DNA from: Symsagittifera roscoffensis | Taxonomy: Eukaryota > Xenacoelomorpha > Acoela > Convolutidae | NCBI RefSeq assembly: GCF_963678635.1 | Contig: NC_087067.1 | Coordinates: 28,219,547-28,283,546, forward strand | Direction of reading: 5' to 3' | Length of the DNA: 64,000 nt | Part shown: in pieces, positions 11,158 to 25,000 of the stretch | How positions within the stretch are numbered: position 1 is the stretch's first letter | How the letters are laid out: every line of letters starts with the position of its first letter | The notes under the pieces: generated by a model | Seen by the model: the letters and a program-made list of their open reading frames with translations, nothing else | Database searches by the model: none | Told to the model about the DNA's origin: nothing | Made by a program: the position numbers and the translations under genes

Positions 11158-12288
11158 GTCACAAATAGACAGTTGTCATTCTGCTGCCAATTGAAAAGTT
11201 ACAAAGATCAATCATATAACATATCTGAAAAATTTTTTTCAGTTAAAAAGTTTTTCAGTAAGGGGGAAGGTTAGAGGACAATGGTAAATTTATTTGCAAG
11301 TTTAGAGAATTTAGTAGTTAGAAAGATGAAGATGGAAAAACAGTGGAAGGGGTGTGCATAAGCGGCTGAGAAAATAAACATAGCCAACAGACAGCTGAAA
11401 AGAAGCCAATTAACGCAAACAAAAAAAATTGACTTGTTGCGAAAAAAATATATGGCCCTAGAGCTCTTTGAATTTTTAGATTAAATTATGATTGACAGTT
11501 TTTCGATAAATTAAGCCCAATTTGATCAATCAGTAAAATTTTTATTTCACTGGGAAATCTGAAAATTAAATTCCGCTTTTAAAACTAGAAGTCGATCACG
11601 TTTTTCCTGGCCTTTACTTTTTTGCTGTTCAATAGCTGAGTTTGCCCTTCTTTTAATAAATGGAAAGAAGTCAATTTAAAAAGAAACCAGAAGTCAAAAA
11701 GCCGCGAAAAATAAATTTGAGCCTGAACAACTTTCAAGACTTTTCTTAAAAAAGAAGAAAAAAACATGACGACCTATTCAAGAGTCTGAACTACGCTCAT
11801 CGACTCTTAAAAGGAACCTGAAAACTATTTTATATATAAAACCAAAATTTTTCATGCCTCTCATTTCAGTTCGAATCACAACTGAAAGAGCTTTTATTTG
11901 ATATATCACATCCAGATTTTTTCGACACTTTCGTGGTTCAGAAAATATAAATGAAACGATAGGGTCAAATTGCTTGAAGCTGTTTTTAGACTATTTCTTG
12001 TTACTTTCAAGAAAATTTCATGTATGATGCGATGCGTATTTAAACATCAATATTCTCAAACCGGCCTAAGGAGTTTATCAACCTTTCTTTAGCAAATTCT
12101 ACTAGCATCGGAAATTGAAATACAAAATGCTTTTCTGATCAACTTTAATAATCTGACACGCAATGGTTTAGGAATATCATAAATTAACAAAATTTACGAA
12201 TTCAAAAGAATTCAATATCTACAATTCAAAATCAGCGCAAAACACAATTTTTAAATACAAGTTTATCAGGAATGAAGACTGTCTAAAA
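11158..12288. other. PARP-SNAPC4 intergenic region
   Basis: 1.1 kb between the SNAPC4 stop and the PARP ATG, both genes reading leftward. It contains one MITE copy (11400-11808) and candidate acceptors upstream of the PARP ATG (ttttttcag near 11225, attggcag near 11185). No clear AATAAA signal or TATA box was recognised. Confidence 0.5.
11400..11808. mobile_element. MITE, AAGAGTCAATGAACG family, copy 6
   Basis: Begins AAGAAGCCAATTAACGC and ends CGCTCATCGACTCTT. The interior marker AGAAGTCGATCACGTTTTTC is intact. It is among the best-preserved copies, about 410 bp. Confidence 0.7.
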
Positions 12289-13010
12289 CTAAAGATCAAG
12301 TACAGTATTGCTTGTTAATGCATCATCTATTTGGCTTTCAGCAGCAAGGTCGGGACATATTTTCTTACTTTTCGATTCCATACTTCCCAAACATGGTCTT
12401 GCAGGTCGTTTGCGACTTTTGCTTCCATTAGACGCCACAGCATCTGATGATATTATCTTACTCTCATTATTTGCCTCTGTGATTTCGGTAACGTTTCTGT
12501 ATTGCTTTAAAACACAGTTAACTTCTGTTTTCACTGCAGAATTGTCAAAAATATTATTTGAGCCATCCATATCATTCAACATCACTACTCTGGGAAGTTC
12601 TACACCTTCCGATTCCGATTCAATCTCGATTTCAGTTGTATCTGGTTCGGTTATACTATCTGAGGTTATTACACTAGGTTCTGCCGTGAGTGAATCAGTT
12701 GCAATATGATCTGTCATGTATCCGGTTTCTACCGCATCGATCTCTGTTAGATTTGTTTCTGGCACATTTTGTCCAATTGATGAATAAGTATCTGTAGTTT
12801 CCGCTTCTTCGCCATCGATTCGGTTCAAATCTGAGGAGTCTTGTTGACGCTCGGTTACCGCCAGATCCGATTGGAGTTCCCGCTGCAATCGACGCAGCGC
12901 TTCGAAGTCGGAGTCATCGGGTTCCTTGTCGTGGAACCACGAGTCCTGTGGCTTATTGCATCTTTTTCGCGTGAAGTGTTTGTATAAACTGAGACTTATT
13001 TGCTCATTCT
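12289..13010 (-). CDS. SNAPC4: SNAPC4 exon 8 (last exon)
   Basis: 722 bp, acceptor gtttcag|AGA, entering in phase 1; stop TAG at 12291-12289. Acidic, Ser/Thr-rich tail with a basic SRKRPARP stretch near the end. The intron from exon 7 keeps the frame open. The tail is not recognised, so an alternative end is possible. Confidence 0.75.
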
Positions 13011-16000
13011 CTGAAACAAAAACAAGCAATGATGCAGAAAATGATTAACGCAAAGACCAGAAACTAGGAGTAGCCTAGAAACTACACACCAATTCGGAAT
13101 ATTTAAAAGTCAGGGTGAAACTTAAACCATTCAGTATGTGAAATAAGTCAAAACACGCTCGCAATAAATGAACTGTTTATTAAAATTCTAGAAAGGAGAG
13201 AAACCGATCTTTTTTAGTTAGTGGAAAAACTTTTTTTGAAACACGAAGGCTAAGTTGCACTGCGCGTACTCGAGTGTCAAAACTGCAAAAAAACAGCAGC
13301 AACAGACTATTTAAAAAAATAGTCTTGAAAAATAGCAAGGGAAACACCGGGTTTCGAACCCTGGTCAATGAAACAATGCAATAAACTGGGTTTCATTTTT
13401 CAAGCTACGGTAGTCTATAGAAGGAACAGCATTACACATACTTTTACTAGCGTTATTGTTCACTTCTCCAGACGTTTCTTTTCCAATCTCCCTCGGTCCC
13501 GCCTCAGACATCGCTTTAGGAAACAACAACAGAGCGTAGAGTCTACTTCTAAACAATTGGTACACTGCAGTAGCTTTAATTTCATCCAAGATACTTTGCA
13601 TTTTGTCCGACTGCTCAAATAACTTCTCGTGCAATTTGATAAGTTCGTCGTTATCTTCTAATAGGGCTTTCTGCCAAATGGTCTCTAAAGAAGCGAACTC
13701 AGGAACCTAAACATAAGTAAATAATAAAATACACAAAACATCATATAGCAAATCAATTTGGACGACCTAAAAAAAGGTAGACAAATGTTTCGAAAATGTT
13801 TTCAAAATACCCCTAGAATAAATCCTAGATCTAACCCTTCACAATTGGAAAATTTTCATGCTAAATCTTCCATTTATTTTACTTAGTTACAGTCTACATA
13901 GAACAATCACATAATTTTCAAAGAAATTTAGAAACTATTAACAACTTGCTCATCTGTTAATTTTGCGTTCTTTTTTAAACATAACAAAGTATACATAGCT
14001 TGAAGTGAGAGAAGTGAGTGGGAGAAAATTGCTTGAAGTGAGAGAAAATTCCGTAATGAAGAAAATAACTTACATTTCTGATAGGCTGATACAACAGCTT
14101 GTGCACTGTCGACATGGTTTTCGATTTATCCACTGTGAAATAAACGCCTAATTGGAATGCAATTTCTGCCATTTTATACTTGAATGGATCCGTGTTCTGT
14201 TCAAACATCTTGCGAGCTACTTTCATCATCGTTCGATTTGACCTCGCGTGTTTGTAACACACGAGACCTTTGCACAATAAATTCGCACTTTGAGAATCTA
14301 GCCTTTTCCACAAATCCAAAACTGCCTTATTAGGAGCAACTAAAGGAACAGTCAAGTTCTCGAGGTTGTTATCTTGAGGCATGTCTCGAACCCAGTCCTG
14401 AAACTTGATTTTCTCGTCCGTTGTCATAAACGTTCTGCCAATTGCACTTTCGAGTAAGGTGTTCGCTTGCTCCAACGCCTTCTGAGCCCGATACTTTTCA
14501 ATTAGATCAGACATCGGTAGTGGCGATTTCTCCAACTTCTCAAAAACCGGAAGCTCAAACGTCTGCGACGCTCCTGCTTCGGGCAGAAAATGTATCTCTT
14601 TTCCACCGTCATTAACTTCAAAGGGTACACTTGCTATAGGTATTGCAAGAGTTCGTTTACCTTTATTTGTATCTACGTTTACAAGCTGCCACATAAGGTC
14701 ACGCTGAATGATGGTGGAAAAAAAAGAGTTACCTTCAAGAAGAACTCTTATATACTGAGACGTCTCTCCTGGTATGATTTTAAATCCATAATTCTCGATG
14801 AAAAAGTCCCGAGAAATATCATCAGAAGGATCATCAGCACGTCTGATTGGAAATTTCTTTATCAATTCTTTCACCTTCATATCTTGGTCAAATCCCTCAA
14901 GTTTTCCAGACTTCGCTGTCAAAAAATGGCTTATGTTATCACCTTGCTGGCCGTTTTGCTCAATTAACATGTCGTTGCCAGTTTTGGATTTAAGTGGGGA
15001 TTCAAAGTTTCTAGCCTTTTTTGATGGCGAATTTTCATTATCAGTAGTGAAAAGATCAAAGTTCATTGTTCCCGGTTCTTCATCTTCTAAACATTCAATT
15101 AACTCATCGACCGTTTTTTCTTCGTATTCATCAAGTTGTTCGGATCCAAAAATCTCACTTGAAGCGTCATCTTCATATGCTCCTGGTGTTGGGAGCACGA
15201 CACATGTAGGATATTGAACAATTTGAGTACGAACAATCGGTCCTTTGGGAGGCGAGTGAGTTTTCTCAGCGACTTCCTTTACAACACTTTGAACTATTGG
15301 ATTTGACCTCAACTCATATAAATAATGAAGTTTATCTTTGAAGCACTCCTTCACAATAAGATGGCCCTCTTCCATCAGTTTTCGGGCATTATTCAGAAAC
15401 AGTTTCGGGTTCAATATTCGCTCTTTTTCATTTGGGTCTTTGGCTATACTCAACGAAGTTATTGATTCTCTGAATTCGGGGCTACTTTTTAATTTTAGAA
15501 TTTTCCAAGCACCTAAGTAGTCAATTTTTAGAAGTGTGATCAACTGCGTCATCAGCCCAGCGAGTTCTTTTTCTTTCGGTTCTTTCGTTTCACTTTCTTC
15601 GGGATTTTCCAAGTTCGGACTCAGCGTAAAACTTGTCGAATGTTTCGGTAAACAATTTCTAAATATTATTTCGTCCAAATAATGATCTAGCTTTTCTAAT
15701 CTAGAAGTACTGTAAAATATTGGTGGATGTTTATATTTTGGTAAGTTTTTCTTGAATTCTGATTTTAGGAACTGCGCGTCAATCATTTCAGGTTCTAACA
15801 TTTTTAACTTATCGCCTAACTTTAAATGCTTCGTAACTTTATTGTGAATCAACGAGGCAGGTTTTTTGATCAATTTCGAAGGTTTAGGGGTATTTTGTTT
15901 ATTTTCACTGGAATTATTGACCAAGTTTTGATGGATTGCTATAATCTGATCTGTCATATTTTGTTCACGCAGTCTATCGGCCGTTTCTGTCAACTGCGTC

Positions 16001-19000
16001 CTTCGAACAGTTTTCCGGTGACTGGCTTCGGTACCTTTTCTTTGATTCTCCAAAAGATATCGGAACCTTCTGTAAATCTCTTTGCGCTGTTTCTTTAACG
16101 TCTTTTCAGCTATGATAGCACAGTCCGCAGTTGGTCCATGTTTCAACATGAGGTCGATTAACGTTTCATCCGCCGCTTTCGTCCAGGATTCTTTGACGTA
16201 ATTTCCACTCAATTGGAACATGTATCTTTCCCTGCATTGCTGGTCGGTCCTAAGAGGAACCTCGCGAGATATTTGGATCCACATCCCAATCCCAAACTTT
16301 TCAACCGCCTAAAAGTAAACGGAGTCCTTGACAAATTAAGCTTAAATTACATCACTGTCCTTCACAGCGTTCTAAAATGAGAGATGGAACCAACTAAAAC
16401 AACCAATTTTAAAAACTCAAATATGGACGTCATGCATGCTTTTGAAAATAAAGAAAAAGATACCAAAATTGATGCCATAGAAAAAATTTTCTAGGTGCCA
16501 TATCAAATTCATCGAACTTTTAAAATTTTACACTTAACTATTTGCCCAAGTACTGTAAAGTAGATTCACTTATGCATATAGTTACGTATTTTCAATAAAC
16601 TATACTCAAGGGTGTTCTAAAAGAACCCTTATTGTTGTAAAAGAACCCAATTCGCGAAAATGTTGACAGCCAATCAGAATCCCCTATTCATAAATTCGAT
16701 GCAAGTTCGCCATAATTTTATAGATTGGATTGACTGAGACTTTTCGCGCATTCGGCCCTTCGCGCAATAGCCCCCCCCCCCCCCTATACTCATTCTATTG
16801 TCATGCCAGTTTAGAAGATGCTGTTTGACGTGTGTTGTGTTAAAAAACCAGAAGATGAGACTAACTTTGAGCAACAGTATGTCCTCATCCGGCGACCACC
16901 TACCCAGTCTGAGGGCGTAGCTGCTCATGCGTCGCCACCTCTCACTACACTCATGGGGAGAACGCCCGTCGAAGAAGTCGGCGATCTTGCTCCACGATAT
17001 CTAGAAAAAAGATAGGATTATTAAGTTTGACAGACCCAGGAAACTGTTGCAGATTCCGGACTCCGAACCAAATCATAAGTTTGGCCGGATCACAGGATTG
17101 CAAAACCGGAACCAAATATATCCCTGGGAAAAACCAATATGCCAAATTATACACAGAGGCGAAGCAGAAGTGCCGCCAAATAAGCGAACACTTTGAATGA
17201 ACACTTCTATTTGCAGTTAGGTTAGAAAAACAAGAAGGCTCGTACTAAGACACTACGCTGCTGGCTAGGTAATAATGGTTTTTAAAAACAGAGGCGAAGC
17301 GTAGCTTCACAACACTTGCATTACAACACGAATTATTGCATAGTTTTGTCGGCAATTAAGACGGCAAAACTTTGGTAAAACCTCATTGAGCCAAAAACAA
17401 AATTATCAAGAAAGTTTTATGCCCCATCCCTCCTTACAACATACAAAAGCATAACACTCGATTTTCCTTCAAACGACGAAATATACGCTAATGTAACATA
17501 GGACAAACAAGAGAGCAAAAAAAATATATAAATGAATTGATATATTTACAAACTCAAGAACGACTTTCAATTAACATTGCTTCAACGAAAAAAAAATCAA
17601 ATCAAACCTAATGCTAAGTGCGGCATTGAAACTCCGACCAGTTGATTAGGAGACTCGCATCCTTCCCTAAGTGCCCGATCGCTTGACGATAGGCAAAACT
17701 AGCCACCAATTAAGCGGAGAAAAGATGCTATTAAATTTCAATGCAAGAGATTGTGATTATAGCAAAAGTGCCACCAAATTATCACTTTAATTTAAGACTT
17801 TGATTGGAAAAATTAGCTTCCTACTATTACACTACGCTCTATAACGAACTATAATTTAGTTTAACTCCGGAAAAACTGGTTGGGGAAGATTCATTTCGTG
17901 CTTCCTTGACAATAAAAAATTTCTAAAATATCAAAATATTCTTCAGAAAATCGGATTTTTTTTTCTAATGTTCTAAGTATTCTTATAGTTCTCTCATCAC
18001 TCCATATACGTACAAATCACACCAATTGAAAAAAATGAAAACCTTTTTTGTGGTTTTTTATGGATATAACCGGAACATTCAGTGCTACTAGCGTTTAACG
18101 CACCTTCGGTGCTTCGAAATTTTACGACAGCTCATGAAAAACCGCATATATTGGAAACAACATCTGCAAACTTTTAGTGTACTCTGACTGCACCCAATTA
18201 CAGGGTTGGTAATTTCGAACTTTTACATTTTTTTAGTTCCCATTTTAAAAGCGTCATCTCGAAAACTTAATGGGCCTCCGGAGAACTTTGGAGGCCAGAT
18301 TTGCAACCACTAAGAGCACCCTATTATAGGGTTAGGAATCCCAAAACGTTGTGAATTTTTTTAAACTTAAGTTTCCGAAAAAAAACGTCTTATCTCGGAA
18401 ACTAAAAGGATTTGAGCATTCATACTGAGAGGCAAAATTTGAGACGCCTGGGTGTACGCTGACAATAAGGTTGTATCTTCATCAAATTAGTATTTTCAAA
18501 TTTTTTGAATTTCTTTGTAGATAAGTTCTTCGAGAAATTTTGAAAAAGTCAAAAAACGTCAGATCTCGGAAACTAAAAGCATTAGAGCAGTTGCGTTTAG
18601 CATTCGCTTGTGGCAAGATTTGCAACTCTTTAGAGTACCCTGACAACACCGAACTATAGCGTTGGAAATTTCAAATTTTAAAATAATTAATTAAACTTTC
18701 TGAAGTTTTCAGAAAACTTTTGGAAAAATCACAAAAAACGTCATTTCTCGAAAACTACAAAGAATTGAGCAGTCATACTTGGAGGCAAGATTCGCAATCT
18801 TGGAGATTACTCTGACAGGACCCAACTACAGGGTTGGGAATTTCAGATTTTACGAAAAAAAATTGATAAGTTTTCTGAAAAATCACAAAAAACGTCACAA
18901 TGCGCTACTGATCTCAAAAACTACAAGGATTTGAACAGTCATATTTGGAAGCAAGATTTTTAACTCTTTAGAGTACTCTGACAGCACCCAACTACAGGGT

Positions 19001-22000
19001 GGGAACTTCAAGTTTTGAGAAATAATTAAATAAAATTTTTGAAAATTGTTGAAAAAACACAAAAAATATCATATCTCGAAAACTACTGAGAATTGAGCAG
19101 TCATATTTGGAGGCAAGATTCGCAATCTTTGAGAATACTCGGACAGGACCCAACTACAGGGTTGGGAATTTCAGATTTTACGAAAAAAAAATTGATAAGT
19201 TTTCTGAAATTTTTTTTTGAAAAATTACAAAAAAACGTCATATCTCGAAAACCACAAAGATTTAAACTGTCATATTTGGAGGCAAAAATGGTAACTCCTT
19301 ACAGTACTCTGACAGCACCCAACTACAAGATTGAGAATTTCAAATTTTGAGAAATAATTAAATAAAATTTTCTGAAAATTTTTTGAAAAAATCACAAAAA
19401 ATATCATATCTCGAAAACTACTAAGAATTGAGCAGTCATATTTGGAGGCAAGATTCGCAATCTTTAAGAATACTCGGACAGGACCCAACTACAGGGTTGG
19501 GAATTTCAGATTTTACGAAAAAAAATTGATAAGTTTTCTGATATTTTTTTTTGAAAAATTACAAAAAAACGTCATATCTCGAAAACCACAAAGATTTAAA
19601 CTGTCATATTTGGAGGTAAAAATTGTAACTCCTTACAGTACTCTGACAGCACCCAACTACAAGATTGAGAATTTCAAATTTTGAGAAATAATTAAATAAA
19701 ATTTTCTGAAAATTTTTGAAAAAATCACAAAAAATATCACATCTCGAAAACTACTAAGATTTGAGCAGTCATATTTGGAGGCAAGATTCGCAATCTTTGA
19801 GAATACTCGGACAGTACCCAACTACAGGGTTGAGAATTTCAGATTTTGCGAAAAAAAAATTAATATAAGTTTTCTGAAAAATCACAAAAAACGTCACAAT
19901 GCGCTACTGATCTCAAAAACTACAAGGATTTGAACAGTCATATTTGGAAGCAAGATTTGTAACTCCTTAGAGTACTCTGACAGCACCCAACTACAGGGTG
20001 GGAACTTCAAGTTTTGTAAATTATTTTGTTATTTGAAATTTCTGAACATTTTTGAAAAAATTTCAAAAATCGTCTTATCTCATTAACTAAAATGACTCGG
20101 GCACTCAAAATTGGAGGCCAAATTGGCAACCCCTAATCCGATATTGGGCTGCTTAATTTAAACTCGGTAAAATAACCACTAAAATCAAATTGGAAAATCG
20201 AAAAAAAATTGTTAACCATTGCAATATACGATATAGCTTAAACGTGCAAAAATAATACGTTGAAAAGGCTTAAACATGGCGAGATAGTGAAGCCCGCATT
20301 TAAATATATAATAGAATAGATTAGCCCAGCAACCGGCTATCCTTGTTGAAAAATTTATGGCCTTAAAGCGCTTTAATCAATTTCAAAAAAATTTTCTTTG
20401 AAAAATTGAGACTTTCATAAAATAAGCTCAATTTGAGAACATTGGATCAATAAGTAAAGTTTTTATTCCTCTGGGAAATCTTAAAACTAAAATCCACTTT
20501 CGAAATTAGAAGACAATGACGTTTTTCATGATCTATACACTTTTGCTGTTCGATAATGGAATTCACTTTTCGGTCAACAAAGAAAATTAACTGCATTTAA
20601 AACGAAGTCAAAAATCGAATCGAGAGAAATCAAATTAAGCGTGAAATATTGGAACAATTTTCTGAAAAAAATCAAAACGACCTATATAAAAGTGTTCACT
20701 ACGTTCAACGACTCTTAGAAGTATATGGCCTTAAAGATATTTTAATTTCAGAAAAAATTTATGATTGACACTTTTCTGATAAAAGTAGCCCAATTTGAGA
20801 AAACTGTATCATTAGGTAACTTTTTTCATTCCGCTGGGAAATTTAAGATCCATTTTGATAGCTAGACGTCGATCGCGTTTTTCGTGACCTTTAATATTTT
20901 GCTGTTCAACCAGGAAGTTTGCCTTCCTTTTAACAAAAGAAATGAACTGTACTGAAAAACAATCAAAAGTCAAACTGCGAAAAAAGTCATCACGACCTAA
21001 ATAAGAGTCCGAACTATGTTCATCGACTCTTAAAAAAAAATTAAGTGTCTCATCTATTTACCTTGTTTCCGAACTGAAATGTATTGACGACTCTCTTCAG
21101 CAGTTTTATCTCAGTCGGAGTCCAGCCCCTGGCCGAGACTAATCTGCTCATGTAGCTTTGGAAGCAGTCAAAGGGAGTCCGTCTGTTTCCATGTAAAATG
21201 GACACCTGTTTCCAGTCTATATGACGTCGGGTGCTGCTGCTACGGACTGTCTCGGTGGGCTCGACAATTACAAACGGCTGCTTCTCCTATAAACGAAATG
21301 AAAATTACAGCAAGTCTCAAAACTAAATTACATGGGAGCCAGAGCCTCGCACTGCTTGTGATACAAAAATATATGCAAATATATCCTTTTTTTTCATTAC
21401 GGGATTCGAGAACCTTCATAGCTAATACTTTTTTCATTGGTAAAAGAAACCTAAGTTGAGAAAACTGGATTAGTATGTAAATGTTTTATTTCGCTGGGAA
21501 GTCTGAAAAATAAATGCCTTTTTCGATACTAGAAGTCGATCGCGTTTTTCGTGACCTTGACACTTTTTTTGTTCGATAGCGGAGTTTGGCTTCCTTTTAA
21601 CAAAAGAAATTAACTGTTCGATAGTCCAGTCTTTGTGTTAAAAATATTCAGTTTGTACAAAATACACTGCTTGTAAACTTTGAATAATGTTTGTTAATAT
21701 ATATCAAATTTCAGGAAACTCAAGTGTTCTACTTAAGAGGCTCACTTTGATATACTTATGTTAGTGATCAACGTGTGAGTTATGGCGTAATTTTTGATTG
21801 ATGTAAAAAAGTAAAAAGGATCCCTTTTTGGGGTAAAATTTAGGGCTTAAATTTTGTCTAACAAAGAGCACCATATTAATTCTGCTGAAATTCTAAGCAA
21901 ATTTTGTCTCCATGGTTTTTCATCGAGTGTCAACGCAATTTGAGAAAAAACGCATTTAAAGTTAAAGTTTAATGCGTTTTGTCCGGATAGTACTGTCCGG

Positions 22001-25000
22001 ATTCTCTATAACACCAGTGAACTATATATGTGTTAAGACGCTTTATGCTTTGCAGAAAGCGCCAGCGTACGAGCTATTCCGCTCTTAACAGAGAGCCGCG
22101 GTTGTTCCCCGGTCAAAAATTAAATGTAATATTTTGGTCGTTTTTGTGCTGATTTATTTAACATAACCCTCAAGCAACGGAAATACCTGATGTTTCGCTA
22201 CTGTTTGCAGCATTTTTCTCGATTCATCAGGCGACCAATGTTCTTTATTAACTCCTGGATGAAGAAAATTCTGCCATTGGAGTTTGCAATCGTCTGGATC
22301 GCGTTGGTTATTAAACAAATGCAGCGAAATATACACCCAATCTATATCACATCTTTTCCGACTTCCGAATAATTCCTCGTCTTTCGGCGGATTTTCTTTC
22401 AGTCTTCTCACCTCGAGTTCCGATAGGTTGAGCTCCTCGGCTAATACACGTCGGCTGTCTAACTCGTATGGATTTAAGGAGTCTAATTTGTGAGAGATTG
22501 TGCTTTGTTTATCAATAAATGGCTTCATTACCATGCTGAGACATTGCTGCTTGACACCGTTGAAAAGAATTCTTCGGTCCTGAAAAAGAACTTTCAAACT
22601 TAGCACCATGAGGAAAATTTAACGATATCCTTCTCTGATAAGTCGAGCAAAAAATCCTCGCTAGTTCAAATATATTTCCATAAGAGCAGGGTAGATTTGG
22701 GATGAAGCTGATTTCTATGCCTTTCAATTCAGAGCTTCTAGTCTCAACGCCTCTAATGTGATTCGTGGACATCGCTTCAAGCAACCTTTTAGCTTAAACA
22801 TGGCATTAAAGTATGGTACAAAGAAAGGCGGTGTTTTTTGTGGAGGACTGAACAATTTGAGTGAATAAAAACCCGTACGGCTATCCGTTCCCGTCTCCAT
22901 TCCTTGCAGCTGCTTACAAAAAGTAGCAGGTAAAACTTTGTGTTCTCATTGTCCGATTGAAATGAAATTCGGCGTGTGACCAAGATATTCTGTTTAATTT
23001 TTGCACAAAACCGCGGAAAAACAACTGCTTATATCATGAAACTGATATTTTTTGTAATTTCAGGGAGCAAAAAACACCCACACTTTCTCCCTAGGAGTAT
23101 ACACTGCGTTTAACTTTTAAATTTTAGTATTGCATTTACTATCCATGATGCATTTATAATTCATTATTTTTAATCTGAATTTTCTTCTGTTGTACCTTAA
23201 CTGATTCATACAAACTCAGGACAGCCCTTGGCAACCTTTTTGAACCATTGAGCTATCCGCTCTTTAATACTAATGAATTTACTCTTCTTTCATCTGATTA
23301 AAAATATGTAACAGCGAGAAATTACTCCTTTTCTTCTTTAACTTACCGATGCCGTCCAGTCAAGACGCTTTAGAACCGTCACGTGGGGTCTCTGCATATC
23401 CTCCTGTTGGATCCTGAGAGCTTCTGGGTTGGGTGGGGGACCACCAGGGTACGATTTGCTTTTGAAGAAGGGTGCTTTTATGAGGTAGGGGGTGAGTATT
23501 TTACGTTGAGGTTCTTCTTCTTGGTCTAACTCTAATTTAAGGAGTTTCTCTATGATCTCCTGTTGACGATATCGGTTCTCGATCAAGTTCATCTCGATTC
23601 GATTTAACGTTTCCTTCAGATGCTCCTGAGCAGAAGATCATGTAATAAATTAACAAACCACTGAACTTAAAACTAAAGGAAACAATTTAAACACAGAGGC
23701 GAAGCTGAGCATCGCAACACTTGCGAAACAATAAAATCATTGCATTATAAGACAATGATAGAGAAATGATAGAAAAAAGAAGGAAGTCATGCTTTTGAAA
23801 ATTAAGCTGATAAAATAAGTCAAAAACACTGCAAGTTTCATGTCTTCGGCAAGGTTGATTTTTTAAACAGCCTTTAAAAACCTTGAGAATCAATCAATAA
23901 GGCAAAAAAAATTGGGTCGACCCTCATTTAGGCCGAAAACGAAACTGTTATTATAAAAATTCAAGCTATAAAATTTTAATAATCAAATTCTCAAGATCCA
24001 TTCGTGAAAAAAGCAAAAGCATTTAAAAAATCGTCAATTTAAATTATGCTAAGACAATAAAACATAAGCCGAACCCACTCAATCAAAAAAATATAATAAA
24101 ACTTTGAAAATCTGAGTTCGTAACTTAAACTACAGAAAAACCTTCGAAAAAAGTTAAAACTAGAGACCTAGCTGAAGCTGGAGGTCATGCTTGATGTCTT
24201 TTAAAAACATCTTTTACTGATGCGTTATTTTCAAAGCCTAAAACCTTTGTTGTTTCTCTACTTAAGTAAGTGATTGGCCGTAGTGTAGGCAAAATACCTA
24301 GTACACGTTATTAGGAATGAACTCAAAATGAAATAAGACAGGATAGTGGACTTTTCCCGCGACCTGTTCTATGTCGTGACTGCGAAGCCATATTTACCAT
24401 AAACTGTCTTTTCGATTGAGCTCTAAATCTCAGATTTGTCAGGGCAATTTCCCAGAAGTTAAAAATTTTGCAAACATTTAGAAAACGGCAGAAACTGAAC
24501 ATTACATGTTTTCTTACACAAAGAGAAATGTCGATGCTTTTGCTGGAAAACATTTCACAGCCACTTAATTCGATTTAATCTTTAATCTCACATTTGGTAG
24601 AATAGTTTTTAAGAAGTCCAGAAATCAAATTTGACGTTTCCGAGTGTTATACTTTTTTCTCCAAAAAGAGGGCACACGGAGTATGCAGCGAAGAAGTCCA
24701 CAATTTGTTTGTTCGATTGGACCATTAAATTAGAACTGGCAGGGTAGTTTTCGAGACAAATCAAAGTTTCAAAAAACGGTCAAAGTTATTTCCAAGAGCC
24801 CTAAACTTGTTTTCTAAGCAAATTTAGGGGTTATATCTGCCCATGTAGGGGAGCTTCTCACATCCCATTTTCTCTATATAAACTATAAACTAAGGTTTGG
24901 GAGAGTAGTTTTAGAGAAGCACCAAAAATATTCCAAAAAATGTTCAAAAAATCCAAAAATTGCCTTTTTCCGAGGGCCTTAACTTGTTGTGTAAGAATTT

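Noticed and set aside
12308-12709. Plus-strand frames opposite SNAPC4 exon 8, and likewise 14590-15520 opposite exon 6
   Set aside because: Antisense shadows of a real coding exon with no family features of their own.
16772-16785. C14 run as a regulatory or G-quadruplex element (also G runs near 25199 and 34836)
   Set aside because: Single homopolymers in introns or repeats, easily made by slippage or assembly error. No spaced G-tracts around them.
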